Numbered from the stretch's first letter, positions 45,359 through 57,979 are shown. The stretch: 64,000 nucleotides of DNA from Gambelia wislizenii (GCA_030847615.1 JAUMIR010000004.1:72447001-72511000); one strand, 5' to 3'. Notes: generated from the letters alone by a model not told the origin. Numbers and translations are program-made.

Positions 45359-45453
45359 TGATGCATGAAATGTATAAAATAATTGCTGGAATCCCCAAGG
45401 TAACCAGAAGCAAAGAGCAAATAAAATATTTTACAGTCCTTTGATGATGGTGA

Positions 45454-45489
45454 TGAGGAGGAGGAGGAGGAGGAGGAGGAGGAGGAGAA
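45454..45489. repeat. (GGA)n microsatellite
   Basis: A run of about twelve GAG/GGA units followed by CCACCACCACC. Confidence 0.95.
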
Positions 45490-46669
45490 CCACCACCACC
45501 CATGAAGAAAGGCAAGGGACAACAAATCAGAGTCTATCCAGGTGCTGTTCCTGCCTGTTGGCTGTTTAAGAATTCCACAGGAGAACAAGGTGCAGCCAGC
45601 TATGGCTCTTTATAGGCTGGCAGCCCCCCACCCCACCCTTTTTGGCATCTCCAAAACAAACAGAATTAGTCATATTAGCCTTGCTACATGGAGAAACAGA
45701 GACCAACAAAGAGCATCACATGATATCAAGTACGGAAGATGTAAAGAAAATATTGGCAAGACGTTAAGTGTTTAAAACAAATAGGACGCAAACATAAAAC
45801 GTATGTAAATATATGCTTTGAGCCTGTTTACTCTGCTTCCTTTTAAGTCAGGTTGGACCCAGCAGGCACTCTGGCACAGACAACTTATTTTCCATTTGGG
45901 AAAAAGAAGTCAGTCAAAACAGAATACTAAAAGGAACCAGTTCTGAGTTTGCAAAATGCACACAGATATGTGCACACATGTACAGCAGGCACCTTCACAC
46001 ATTTTTGTATCTATATTCTGCCTTTCTCTTCCAAACATTGGAGAAGCGCCCAAAGTGCATCTCTCAAAATGGTGGTACTGACATCAGCTTAAAAAAAAAA
46101 GCAGCTTAAAAACACAGTATCAACATCAAAACAAAAGAGTCAGTAGCAGCAGTAAAACCGAAACAACAACAAAGCAGCAGAGACACCAAGCAGAGCATTT
46201 CCCTAGAGAGATGGAGTGGCTCAAACCAATATGGATGGTTATGCTCACTGTCTGAAAGTTCTAGTCCAAAAAAGTAAACCATCCTCCCCCAAGATCAAGC
46301 AGAGATATAGAACAACCAAATCTAAACAAAACTCTTGTTGGTTTAATTCACTGCTTGATCTCTAGATCTCTTGGTATTTATGCTAGTAGAGGAAAGGTAT
46401 GCTTCAATGTTGCCATTCAGAATTTGTAACCATGGATATCCTTCACCTTCTCCAGGATAAACTCAATGAAGTATATAAGGAATTGCACCATAACAACCCT
46501 GTGGAGTAGGATAAGCTGAGTGATTGTTGCTATCTCACGGTACAAACTGAGCCCCAGTGCTACTTTGAGTGCTACTTTGAGTACTGATCTTCCTAGTCAA
46601 TTTTAGACTTAATCCAGTATGTGTAGTGTAATACTGTGGCTGGCATACTATTAGTGAATTACAATGGTA
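45490..46669. other. No firm feature
   Basis: At 46005-46070 (TTTGTATCTATATTCTGCCTT) it may be the end of a reverse-strand LINE tail. The rest shows nothing recognisable. Confidence 0.4.
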
Positions 46670-47910
46670 TAAGGATTTGTGATTGGGTGCCATCACTATG
46701 CTAATGACACCCAGCTCTACTTCTCCTTGTCATCAGGGTCAGCTGGGGCTGTGCAGATGCTGGATCCTGTAATGGGCTGGATGAGGGCCAATAAACTGAA
46801 GGTGAATCATGATAAGATGGAAGGTCTGTGGATTGGTGGTTCTTGGGTCCATGAATTGGGTAAGCTACCTACCCTGGATAGGACTGCATTCCCCCTGAAG
46901 GAACCAGTATATAGCTTGGGAGTACTCTCAGGCTCGGCCAGATTGATCACCAACAATGGTCCACCCTGGCCTCACATTGGGAGGCATGGAGATGCACTCT
47001 CCACAATGCTGCAGCCTTATTTGAGAACTCACGCCAAACAAGTCTTGAAGAGAAATGACAACGCAGAAAGAATCACAACCCGGAAACATCACCCAAGGAA
47101 ACCTTCTGCTGTGCTTTCTGCAACCGGACTTGTCTATCTCGGATTGGCCTTTTTAGTCATCAGCATGCTTGCAGAAAACGTGGGATGAGTCCTTCCTGAA
47201 TCTTCGTTTGCAAAGAAAAGCCAGAGAGAGAGTACATGCACTAGTAATTTCCCGATTAGACTACTGTAATGCACTTTATGTGGGGCTGCCTTTGAAGATG
47301 ATGCAGAAACTACAGCTAGTGAAAAATATAACAGCTGAATTGCTGACAGGCACATCATATAAAATCCATATAACACTGGTTTTAAAAGAATTGCACGGGC
47401 TGCCAATATGTTTCCAGTCTGAATTCAAGATGCTGGTAGTGACATTTAAAGCCCTAAATGGTTTGAGACATTGGTACTTGATGGAGTGCCTCTTTATACG
47501 CGGGCCAGCCTGAGATTTAAAGTCTCTTGTCAGTCAGAGCAATATGCTGTGCAAGGACATGGGAGATGACCTTCTCTGCTGTGGCACCCCAGTTATGGAA
47601 TACTTTCTCCTTAGAGGCCCAGTTGGCACCAACATTGCTGCTGTTTAGGTGCCAAGTAAAGACATGGTTGTTTATGAAAACTTTGGGGGCCAAATTGATT
47701 TACAAACCCTCCCACACACAGTTTCAATTGATCTTAAACTATTTTAATGCTTTAAATCGGTCTTTTAAAGTCTTAATTGTATTTTAGCCTTTTAAAATTA
47801 AAATGTTAATTGTTTATACTATTTTAAATTTTATTAGCTTCGTTTTATTTTATGCCACTCTGAGATCTTCAGATAAAGGGCATGATATAAATATTAAAAT
47901 AAATAAAGTC
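46670..47910 (+). mobile_element. L2-type LINE C-terminal part and 3' end, interrupted
   Basis: Starts at the RT catalytic region, read as HYANDTQLYFSLSSG (YADD changed to YAND). It continues with MGWMRANKLKVNHDKMEG in the frame at 46679-47188. After an insertion at about 47033-47222 it resumes with VHALVISRLDYCNALYVGLPLKM (47223 onward) and AFSAVAPQLWNTFSLEAQLAPTL (47570-47640). A 3' UTR follows, ending GATATAAATATTAAAATAAA near 47910. The endonuclease is absent. Non-functional. Confidence 0.88.
47033..47222 (+). mobile_element. LINE C-terminus with zinc finger, inserted in L2
   Basis: This 190-bp insert shares its last 110 bases (reverse-complemented) with the 3' end of the LINE at 2020-3771. 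The frame at about 47107-47187 gives CCAFCNRTCLSRIGLFSHQH followed by ACRKRGMSPS and a stop, a Cys/His zinc-finger-like C-terminus. The 3' UTR TCTTCGTTTGCAAAGAAAAG follows. It supplies the C-terminal part that the longer copy has partly lost. A severely 5'-truncated copy. Confidence 0.75.
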
Positions 47911-48067
47911 CAACTGATGCTGTAGTAACTCACATTTTTGTTCATTTGGAAGGTCAGAATTCTGTACCACTCATGCAATGACAAAAATACACACACACAC
48001 ACCAGAAATCTAGCTTTTATTTGATGTAACCCCCCACCCCCATGCCACCAATAACATGGTCATTGGT

Positions 48068-48255
48068 GGCGTGGTTGAGAGTGTGGGGAACAGCAGAGAA
48101 GCATCCAACTATTTTCCTATAGCTGGATGCACAGCAGCAACATCATTCTCAAGGAACTCCAGAAGACCCCAGATAGTCCCAGAGGACTGCTGTGCATCCA
48201 GATATAGGAAAATAGCTGGACACTTCTCTGCCACTCTCCCCACTCTTCATGGCCC
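48068..48255. mobile_element. Fold-back repeat, about 190 bp
   Basis: Arms 48068-48137 and 48187-48255 pair: CTATTTTCCTATAGCTGGAT and TGCACAGCAG in the left arm match the reverse complement of the right, with few mismatches near the loop and more at the outer end. The loop is about 49 bases. No sister copy was seen in the window, so the transposon identity is inferred from the structure only. Confidence 0.6.
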
Positions 48256-51200
48256 AAGAAGAGTGCTAGGGATGGGTTGCTGCAGAGTAAAGGTGGAAAT
48301 GTATTGTAGTTGAGCATGGGCAAAATGTCTCCTGAACCAGGATCTTGGCCCATGTTATTAAGATTCCTATGTTTTGTTCAGTCTTATTTCTGATCTTTTG
48401 AGCATAATTTTTGATGGACAGGTGGAATGACAAATGGGTGGGTGGAGATAAGTGGTCTTTGCACACAGAGTAAAGGTGGCTGGATTGCTTTATGGCAAGG
48501 ATGAGGAACATCTTTCAGCTCAAAGTCTGGATTTAATTTCAGTTCAATTTTCAAGGGATTGTAGTCCAGTAATTGACAGGTCTAAAGGCAAATGGGTGGG
48601 ACTAAAAATGAGAGCACATTTTAGGCTCTTCCTGTCAATAACTGAGTTTTAGGTGATTCATTTAAGGTTTTGTTTTTTGATTTTGTTTTTACAATGGGAA
48701 GACCTGTACAAAAAACTGAGAAACCATCAAATGAAGTGTCAAAGAGGGCATGGCCATCTGGAAAAACTCAGAGGACCAGAATGGAACTCTAGATGGGTTG
48801 GATTTACCCCAGAGAACAATGTTCCATGGAAGGTGTCCATAAGTGTTGTATTCTTGGTCAATAAAATGAGGAGTGTTCATAGTTATGTTTGGCTAAACAA
48901 AAACTTTCAGGACAATTCAAGGGTTCCAGTGGGGGTTGCTGTGTGGAAACCCCCATTCACATATGCCACGTGGAGATCCCTGTTCATATCTTCAATTGTT
49001 CCCCATGATTGTAACATGAACAGCATAAGGTCTGACTATTTGCAACTTCAACAACACCAGAACCAAATCTGATGCTGGTAATGAAAGAAAGGTCAGTATT
49101 GTTACAGTGCTTGCCCTGCTGACTAATGAAACCTTGACACTCAGCACATCCATCTATTAGTACTGTCAACCTTGTTGTGATTGTGCATTCATTTCTCAGG
49201 CAGCCATAACAACTAGAAGCCCAGTTGAATATAGTCTCCTACATTAAGTGAATATTATAAATGAAAAAGGTAGAGCTCAACTATGAATCTGCAGTTGCTA
49301 CGGCAGCTGTTAAGCCTACACCCTTTCGCATACTCACTTGGAAACAGGTTTCCATTGAGATCAGAAGAGCTTCAGGCAAAATCACATGACCTTTATGACC
49401 CTTGCCAGCCAGCACAGATCAAAGGCAGGAACTGCAGTTATGAGCAAATGTCAAAAGCCAAGCTCTGCCAACTCCAGGTGTGCCCTTGGCATGCATATGA
49501 CCAGCTCAGCCTAGGGCATCATGGTTAAAAGTCATGATTTACAACAGAAATGTTTTAGAAGAGTATTCTTATTATAAATAATTTGCCCTCTTGTCTCAGG
49601 CCATCCCAGTTCCACAGAACAACTGTCAAAGCAGCCCTCGCTCTATAGCTGCCAGGATGGAGCTGTACTTGGCTAAAGCATACTTCAGGAATCAGCAGGA
49701 GGTCTGTGAGTTGGGCAGTACCTATTCTGTGAGAGCTTAGTATAAAAATGCAAGGGAGTGATAATGTTATACTGTATTCTGAGGCATACTGTAGAGGACT
49801 AGAAGGTCACTTTTTGGAGCTTTGGTGAACAGATATAAGAAAATGAACCTTATAGCTTGAACTGCTAGGAAACCCAATTGAGAATCCCTTTAAAGACCCA
49901 TTGCATGCCAAGACCCAGATTACTCATTTCAGAAATCATCTTACAACATGACACTGTTGAAAATAGGGTTGCATTTGTGATTTTTAGGCTGTAATCTCAC
50001 ATTGAACCTAAATTATAGAGGAGTGGAGTATGATTTGTAGAAGGACATGCAGAAATACCCCCGATATTACCCCAATGCAAGATCAGATCTACTCCAGCCT
50101 TCCATTCCCACATTAGACAATCTGATGTCTATGGAAAGCCTACAAGCAAAACATGAGTATAATATTACCCTCATGTTCATGTTCCCCAATAACTGATATT
50201 ATTTATTTATTTATTTATTTATTTATTATCAATATTATTTATTTATGATTTATGATTTATGTTATTTTAGAGGCTTTCTTTCTCTGACAACTGGAATCAT
50301 TGTGAACAATAGCCACAGTAGGTCTTATCCTTCATGAGCTTGTCTAATCTCCTTTTAATGCCACCCAGTTTGGTTGCTTTCATCACTACATCTTGCAGTA
50401 CTAAGTGCTATGGTTAACTCTACTTATCTGCCATGAATCTCCCATCATGTAGGATGATGCAGCATTCTAGTGTTAATGGCAGAGGGTAAAAATAAAAATA
50501 AAAAAAATTCTGCCAACTCAGCTGTTTTTCAGGTGAGGATGGCTATACAGGGATGTTCAAAATGGGCCAGAATTTGTGGATGTGACTTAGGGCTGTAATT
50601 CTTCACTAAAGTTTCTTCTTGAAGGAAGCAGTGAGTAATTTTAGCAATTTTCTTCCTGCTGTGAGAAAGACTTTGAAAATTACAGTTTTTGAAGACTATT
50701 CACAAATAGGACTTTTCTGTGCAAAATTAATATATGATTGTTTTGTATAGAAAACAGATTTATTTATTTTTTTGCACAGAAAACAGCTTTTTCCACCTGG
50801 AAATATTACTTGCTAGAAAAAGCTATATTCAGTGGAAGTCAACCATGTGTGAATTTTGCATGGATTGTCCCCAATTCCTGCATTTTCTTAAACAGGATAC
50901 AACTTTTTCTGTGCAGAAAATAATAATTCCATGCAGAAATATTTTGTGTCCAGAAAAAGCTGTCTCCGGTGAAAAACAAGCATTTGTGAATTTGCTTGTT
51001 TTGAATCGTGCAGAATAAATCTTGAACTGCAAAGATTCTCATCACTGCAGAATTCCTCTTGTCAAGACTTCTCAGTGCTTGGAAAAAAACATGTTTTCCT
51101 ATCATTTTTTTAAAACATTTTCTAGTATTCTTTCCATTCCTAATAGGATGAGTGTTGATCAGAGAGGATCACGTTTACATTGTTTTCTATATTCCTTCAA

Positions 51201-51821
51201 TCCCTGACTATGCCACCACCAATGACACAATTTTGCACCAGAATTTGACAAGATGCAAGGAATTTCCCTTCTTGGCAGAGTCTCCAATTGAAGGATACAG
51301 ACCCTGTTTCCAGGGACTGTCATGGATCTACATTGTATTTTCTAATTGTATGCTTTCCCCCAACATCATGGGTTCAGCAGATATAAGATAAGGCGACTTT
51401 TCTGTGGCATAGCAGAAGTGTTTCTCTCCCCCCCCCCTTCCCTGCTAACTATAATTATTGTGCCCCTAATCTTGCATCAGTGATCACAGCCCTTGTCCTC
51501 CCACACAACCACATGTAGCAGAAGGCTCTTATCCATCTGCTGCTCACTTACTGAATTATATTCAATCACATTTACTATCTGGTTAGACTTGTTTGATGAA
51601 GAGTATGAAAGGAAGACAGGACCCTGGCATTTGGGGTTTGTGTCCATATATTTTCATACATGTGCATGAGAATCAAGTTCCATTCAAAAGCTCACTTCTC
51701 AACTCCAAATGCCCAGGGAGGGGATTAAAACCTGGAGATGACAATTTTAGCAATTCATACCAGCCAACTTTCTGAAAGGTTTATACCTGATCTCTTTCTA
51801 AAACAAAACACAGATACTAAG
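48256..51821. other. Long stretch without recognised genes
   Basis: Low-copy sequence with an (ATTT)n run at 50200-50228. At 50730-51010 there is an internal near-repeat of GCACAGAAAACAG and GCAGAAAATA words. The open frames here have no recognised domain. Confidence 0.45.
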
Positions 51822-51966
51822 ATTATTGTTATTGTTATTTGCCATCAAGTTGACTTTGACTTATGGTGACCCTATGGATAAGAGACCTTCAGTTGACCCT
51901 GTTATCAACAGCCCTGCTCAGGTCTTGCAGACTCAAGGCCCGTGGCTTCCTTGAATGGATTCTACC

Positions 51967-53190
51967 CATAGAATCATAGAATTATACAGCTGGACCACAA
52001 GAGCCATTCACTCCAATCCCCTGCCATGCAGGAATACATAGCCAAAGCATGCCCGACAGATGGCCATCCAGACTCTGTTTAAAAACCTCCAAAGAAGGAG
52101 ACTCCACTGCACTTGGAGGCAGCATATTCCATTGTCAAACAGCTCTTACCATCAGGAAGTTCTTCTGAATGTTTAGGTGGAATCACTTGTAGTTTGAATA
52201 CATTGCTCCATGTCCTAGTCTCTGGAGAAGCAGAAAATAAGCTTAGAATCATAGCATCATAGAATCATAGAGTTGGAAGAGACCATAACCCCCTGCCATG
52301 CAGGAATAAACAATCAAAGCATTCCCAACAGCCTCTGCTTAAAAACCTCCAAAGAAGGAGACTCCAGAACACTGCATTCCATTGCCAAACAGCTCTTATT
52401 GTCAGAAAGTTCTTCTTAATGTTTAGATGGAATCTCTTTTCCTGTAGTTTGAGTCAACTGCTCCATGTCCTTGTCTCTGGAGCAGCAGAAAACAAGCTTG
52501 CTCCATCCTCAGTATGACATCCCTTCAAATATTTAAACATGGCTATCATGTCTACTCTTAACCTTCTCTTCCCCAGGCTAAACATACCCAGCTCCCTAAG
52601 CTGTTCCTCATAGGACTTGGCTTCCAGACCTCCCACCATTTTGGTCTCCCTCTTCTGGACATGTTCCAGCTTGTCCATATCCTTCTTGAATTGTGGTGCC
52701 CAAAATTGGATGCAGTATTCCAGGTGAAGTCTGACCAAAGCAGAATAGAGTGGCATTATTACTTCCCTTGATCTAGACATTATATTCCTATTGATGCTGC
52801 CTAGAATAGCATTGGCTTTTTTAGCTGCCCCACCACACTGCTGATTCATGTTCAGTTTGTGGTCCACTAAGACTCCTTGATCCCTTTTGCATGTACTGCC
52901 ACCAAACCACATGTCACCCATCCTATATCTGTGTTTTTCATTTTTACTGCCCAAGTGTAGTATCCTACATTTCTCCCTGTTGAAATTTGCATGCTCCATC
53001 TTCAATATGAATCCTTTCAAATATTTAAAAATGGCTGTCATGTCACCTCATAACCTTCCCTTTTCCAGGCTAAACATACCCAGTGCCTAAGCCAGACCTT
53101 TCATCATTTTGGTCACCCTTCTCTGGAAACGTTCCAGCTTGTCAGTATTTTTCTTGAATAGTAGTGCCCAGAACTGGACACAGTATTCCA
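51967..53190 (-). mobile_element. CR1 LINE (outer copy) inserted in BovB
   Basis: The 3' terminus (plus strand ATAGAATCATAGAATTATAC) is at 51967. The 3' UTR and ORF end run to 52242. The sequence resumes at 52988 (GCATGCTCCATCTTCAATAT, AACCTTCCCTTTTCCAGGC) and ends near 53190 in the LEYCVQFW region (CAGAACTGGACACAGTATTC). A second CR1 is nested at 52243-52987. Confidence 0.82.
52243..52987 (-). mobile_element. CR1 LINE (inner copy) inserted in CR1
   Basis: The 3' terminus AGAATCATAGCATCATAGAA (plus strand) is at 52243. The minus-strand frame (53041-52454) gives [40 protein letters not shown] [20 protein letters not shown], and [24 protein letters not shown]. It ends abruptly at the FNREKC point, where the outer CR1 resumes. 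5'-truncated. Confidence 0.82.
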
Positions 53191-53734
53191 AGTGAGGTCC
53201 ACCTGTAATGCAATCTTCTCCCTTTCCTACTGCCTTCTGCCTTACCAACCATCATTGTCTTTTCAAAGGAATCACATCATCTCATGACATGTCCAAAGTA
53301 CATCGGTCTCAGTGTAGTCATCTTGGCTTTTAGGGGGAGTTCAGGCTTGAATTGCTCTTGAACCCATTTATTGGTCTTTTGGCAGTCCATGGTATCTGTA
53401 GAATTCTCCTCCAGCATCACATTTCGAATGAGAGACAAAGTAGGGGGAGTGATTTAGTAAAGGCGGCTATGGGGGGTGGGGGGAGAATATACAGTTCAGG
53501 CAACAACAAAAAAGCATGTTAAAGAGACTTAATTAAGACCACAAAATTATGCCACATCAGAACTGAAACTGTTCTCATTTTAAACATCCTCAGCTACCTG
53601 TGCTGACACCACCAAAACATGCCTTTTTATCACTAGCAGTAGCACTTAAATATTCTGATAGAACACTCTTCAGTGGATCTGACATTATAATTACTGTGAT
53701 GATCCAAAACAAGAACTATACTAGTGATACATGA

Positions 53735-54010
53735 TCTCCAGCTTTCCCAATTTGGCAAGGATGGCCCTGCTTAATCTCCTGCCATCCCACTTTCACAGCT
53801 GTTTTTAAAATGTCCTCATTTCTCTCTCTTCCTCCCACTTCCTCCCTTTGTCATCAGCTTACTTCATTTGCTGCAAACTGAGTTCAAAGTGCAAAAGTAG
53901 TTTTCACTCAGTTCAGCAGGAGGGAGAGGAGAGGAGGCAGTGGCTTGCTCTTCTCAGTAGGCTCAGGCAAATGCAAGCTGCTGCAGCCCTTCCTAGCTTT
54001 GGAACAGAAC
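53735..54010. mobile_element. TIR repeat family (CATACCCTCCAA), partial copy 3
   Basis: CTCCAGCTTTCCCAATTTGG at the left and CTGCAAACTGAGTTCAAAGT inside match the copies at 31686 and 34093. The right terminus is lost or diverged. Confidence 0.55.
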
Positions 54011-54213
54011 ATCTTGTGCAATGTGATTTCAGATTGCTGACCAAGGTAAAAGGGAGAAGAAAGAGACATCTGTGCCAGTTAAAAGGAATGATTCTTGCGG
54101 CTTCCCCTTTGAATTATGCCACCTCCAGAACAGTACATTAGATGCTCCCTCAATCTCTCTTTCTCAGAGACATAAATATTCCCCCACCTCTTATTTCCCT
54201 GAGATGGAATCAA

Positions 54214-54437
54214 TAGTCCTGATGGTGCAGTGGTTAATTGCCAGAACTGCAAACCACAACGTTATGAGTTCGATCCCAGAGGGCTCCAAGGGTGACTTAG
54301 CCTTCCATCCTTCCATAGGTCAGTAAAATGAGTACCCAGCTTTTGGGGGGCAATTAGCTAAAAAACAATGTAAACTGCTTAGGGAGTGCTTCGGCATTGG
54401 TAAGCGGTATATAAATATCAATGCTAATGCTATTGCT
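54214..54437 (+). mobile_element. tRNA-derived SINE, forward
   Basis: The head TAGTCCTGATGGTGCAGTGG carries the A box. The B box ATGAGTTCGATCCCAG is at 54264-54279. The body has GTCAGTAAAATGAGTACCC and GGCAATTAGCTAAAAAAC. The 3' end has AAGCGGTATATAAATATC. Same family as 22797-23053. Confidence 0.85.
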
Positions 54438-55735
54438 ATATTGCAGAGAATGATTGCTGATCTGAAAAAAAATTCCCCTCCCTTCAGTTCTAATTTTTAT
54501 TTGGTTTTGAGCTTTGTGTAAACCTTAAGTTTTTAAATCTTATTTTTACTATTTCTTCTTGCAACCCCTTCCTTTTGATTTATTAATCTGTGTGTGCCAA
54601 GGATGCACAATGCCAAGGAAACAAACTGTAGCTTGTAGAGCTTTAGTGTCTGTTTACTTTGAGAGACCTTTTTTTCTGCAGAGCATTGTTCCATTTACAT
54701 TAACTGTGCACTCATACACATATCTACAAAGAAGTTAGTCCCAATGAGTTCTGCAGGATTTGTATACCAGCACTGTAGCCAAGACATTCCAAAAAGGCCA
54801 CTGGAACACATGTATTTCTTTATGACAAATATTTTACAATGATATCTTTCTTGAGTAATTCTATTCCATTCACCTCCTGGAGCTAAAAGCATTGCACACT
54901 ATTTTTCCCAACCTCCCTCCCATTTTTTATTCTAAGAACAATCTTGTGAAGTAGGTTAGGTTGAGAAGTTATGATTGGCACAAACTGGCCACATAAGCAT
55001 TATGTTGAAGCTGGGATTTGACCTAATCTATAATGTGTGTTGGGCAGAGGAGTGGGTATGAACACAGAGTTCATACAGTGGCTCTGAGAGGAAGTTGTAA
55101 TTTTGTGCAGGCATTTTGATTGTAGAATAATGCATCATATATTTATTGTTATCATGCTATGTGCATGAAGGTATGGTGATAAGCAATCCTTTCCTGGTCA
55201 TAACTACTCATAACTGCTGTAGAAGTGATCGCATATGTGCTGTCAGTTTTACAGGGATATTTGTGATCAGCTGATACTCCTTTTTTATCCAAATTTCTGG
55301 GACATTCTGATGATTTTTATTTACATTATTTGTTGATGTCTTTAAAAGTAGCAAAATTTTGCTACATTATGTGTAACCTTCACCCATACATGGTTGCCAA
55401 TTGTAACTGATGTTGGAGGTCATCTATGATGCTTGTTTTATTGATTGTATTGTTATTGGTCAATGACTGAAATAAAGTGTCTGTCTGTCATGTGTAAGCC
55501 TGTGTGGTCAAGAATAGAACAAGGCCATTTCCAAAAGAGTAAATAAACACCCTGTTTTTCTCTAGTTGGTAAAAGTAGGTGTGAAGGACACCAAAGTCCT
55601 TTTCAGCCATCACCCAGTCTGTGAGGGTAATCAACACATGGGAGGAGACAGTAGGATGATACCTGGTGGTATCATTTGTGACCTCCTAGCATGCAATTAT
55701 TCGGGTCATCTGTACATATCCTGTACTGGTACAAC
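54438..55735. other. No recognised feature
   Basis: Low-copy sequence. No coding frame, SINE box or inverted termini. Confidence 0.45.
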
Positions 55736-55737
55736 TA

Positions 55738-55971
55738 CAGTTGTCCCTCCACATTCACGGATTTGGTATTCACGGTTTTAAGTATTCACGGCTTTAAAAT
55801 ATTCTTTAAAAAATAATAATCCAAAAAGCAAACCTTGGTTTTGCCATCTTATATAAGGGACACCATTTTGCTATGCCATTGCATATAATGGGACTTGAGT
55901 ATTCACGGATTTGGGTATTCATGGGGGGGGGGTCCTGGAACCAAACCCCAATGAATGTGAAGGGACAACTG
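55738..55971 (-). mobile_element. Tigger/pogo-like MITE, copy 4
   Basis: A 234-bp element with CAGTTGTCCCTCCACATTC and GTGAAGGGACAACTG ends, flanked by TA at 55736-55737 and 55972-55973. It is in reverse orientation relative to copies 1-3, with a G run at 55923-55932. Confidence 0.88.
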
Positions 55972-55973
55972 TA

Positions 55974-57831
55974 TTTCTTTGCAATCATGTTAAACCTCGG
56001 TGTCTGTGCATGAAAACTGTACACAGGTTTTCATTGCAGGCAGAACCAAAGCATAGCGTTCAGGAGCAAAGCAAGTCAGAACAGTCCCACATTTTCCTCT
56101 ACACACTATGACCACAATCCTGTATAGCTGTCAGTTTCGGTCCCGGACGTGACCTTTTCCTGCCAAGTTCAGTTCTGTTGTATCACATTGTGGCTAATTG
56201 TACTTGCATTCCTCTGTACTTGTTAATGAGTTTGTAGTCTAACTGTGAAAAGGGAGCATGTGCTTTATGTCTGTAACTGTCTGATAAAGCCAGCACCTGG
56301 ACTCAGCTATGGGAAAAGAGGGCTGAGCCCGGGGCCCAGTGGGAACTGATGAATAGCCAAGGACTGTACAGTGTAGCTCACCAGATTCTGTAGATGGTAG
56401 AATGCTTTTAGTTTACAGCTTGTTAGGTTTCTTTCTAAGCAATGAACTTGTAGGGTTAGCTCTTTGGATTACTGTGACAATAACGTTTTCTATTTTTAAT
56501 TCTGAAACTGTTGGTCACTGAGTCTGGAGAAGCTAGTGCATGACAGTGGCTCAGCATAGGACAGTAGGTCCACACTACCACCCCCACCCCACACAACTTA
56601 CTGAACAGCTTTCAAAGCCTTTTGAAGGGCATTCTGTGCTTCATGCAAAGCAGAAAGGATCACAGAAGTGTCTGGAAACATTCCTGTAGCCAGATGCAAA
56701 ATTGTTATAGCAGCTCTGAGACTCTGAAAGACCCTGGCAGATCTCAGCCCTGATACCATCATTTCATGTCTGGCTATGTCCCCTTTTGCAATCCTACCTG
56801 CTGTCCATGAAGTAAGAATGGCCTCCTGGGGGCTTTAGAGGCCAATCAGTACATTGAGGGAAGTTTGGGGGCTCTGTTGGGGGAGAATGGGAATACCAAC
56901 CCTGCAGTGCCCAAAAGAGGACATACCCATCTATATGGAAACTTACACATATATTATGTACCTAACAGGATGCCAGCCATTTATTGTCCCCAAGTTCAAG
57001 CACTTCCATCTGACTGTTTCTGTCTCATTGCAAGCTAGGACTTCTTAGGCATACTCGAAAGATGTTGAAAGAGAGCACACTAGGGACAGGTGGTCTGGAA
57101 CTGGGTCTGGTTCCTATGGAACAAGCATCAGAGGCTGGGTGCAAGGCAAATCAGAAAAGCAATCTGGGAACTTTGGCTTAGATCTTACATCAAGCAGGCA
57201 CAGTATAAGTCTCTGCCAGCATGCTTATTGAAGGCAGCAAAGATGGCTCTCTCTGTCCATCTGCTTTCCCTGGCACACAACAACAGCCTGGGCACTGCTC
57301 CATCTCCCTGGCCACTGAGTGGCTTCAGGGCTTCACCTAGGATCATTCTGGGTGCTCTTCAGCATGGAGAGGAGGAGAAGCTGCCACTACCAGCATGAAG
57401 CTGCTCCTACCTCCCTCAGTGCTCAAGAGCAGCCAAAACAAGTCTGGGTGTGCCCCTGAAGCCAGTCAGTGGCCACAAAGATGGAGCTACACCTGGCAGC
57501 CTTCAGAAGTTGTTACACCCTGGAGTCGGTGGGAGGGTCTTGCCTAAGAAGGTAATGGATACCTTTTTCTGTAAGGTCGAAAAATGCATACCCACATGTA
57601 ATCCTGAATTATGACTGCATGTTTCATCAACAGGATTCTCCAGCAGCCACATTCTGATAATCTTCCATAGCCAACAGAGAGCAGTAATACTCCTATAGCC
57701 AAAAATCACCTCTCATGCTTCCCATTCTGAGGGAAGCATGGCAAATTACATGAAGCATGTCTTATTCATCAGGCATTGCTTTCGGTGGATCTAGGGTGTC
57801 TCTTGTTACCTTGGGTGGTAATCAAAGGCAA
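55974..57831. other. Long stretch without recognised genes
   Basis: Low-copy sequence; the open frames at 56.85 and 57.09 kb have no recognised domain or splice context. Confidence 0.45.
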
Positions 57832-57938
57832 AGCTTGAAAATGTTACTTTGAAGGGTGTGGACTACAAACTCCCAGCCAGTGGTCATGCTGTCTCAGGGT
57901 TTTGGGAGTTGTAATCCAAAATGTAACATTTCCAAGCT
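57832..57938. mobile_element. Short MITE, AGCTTGGAAAAGTT family
   Basis: AGCTTGAAAATGTTACTTTG on the left and AAATGTAACATTTCCAAGCT on the right are inverted, with GTGGACTACAAACTCCCAG pairing with GGGAGTTGTAATCCA inside. Confidence 0.75.
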
Positions 57939-57979
57939 CTGTTTGCAGAGCACCTTATTCCACTACATTGTTAACCAAA

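Larger units (their letters stand above)
51822..53460 (-). mobile_element. RTE-BovB LINE 3' part, split by CR1
   Basis: The plus strand shows the BovB 3' terminus (TTGCCATCAAGTTGACTTTG) at 51822-51966, and more ORF-side sequence at 53191-53460 (GTCCAAAGTACATCGGTCTC, AGTTCAGGCTTGAATTGCTC). Both parts align in order with the BovB at 39963-40285. The gap is filled by CR1. This copy is more diverged than the 11.25/39.7 kb pair. Confidence 0.8.

Noticed and set aside
48653..49072. A 139-codon open frame starting at 48653
   Set aside because: No recognisable domain, no splice context and unremarkable codon use; expected by chance in AT-rich DNA.
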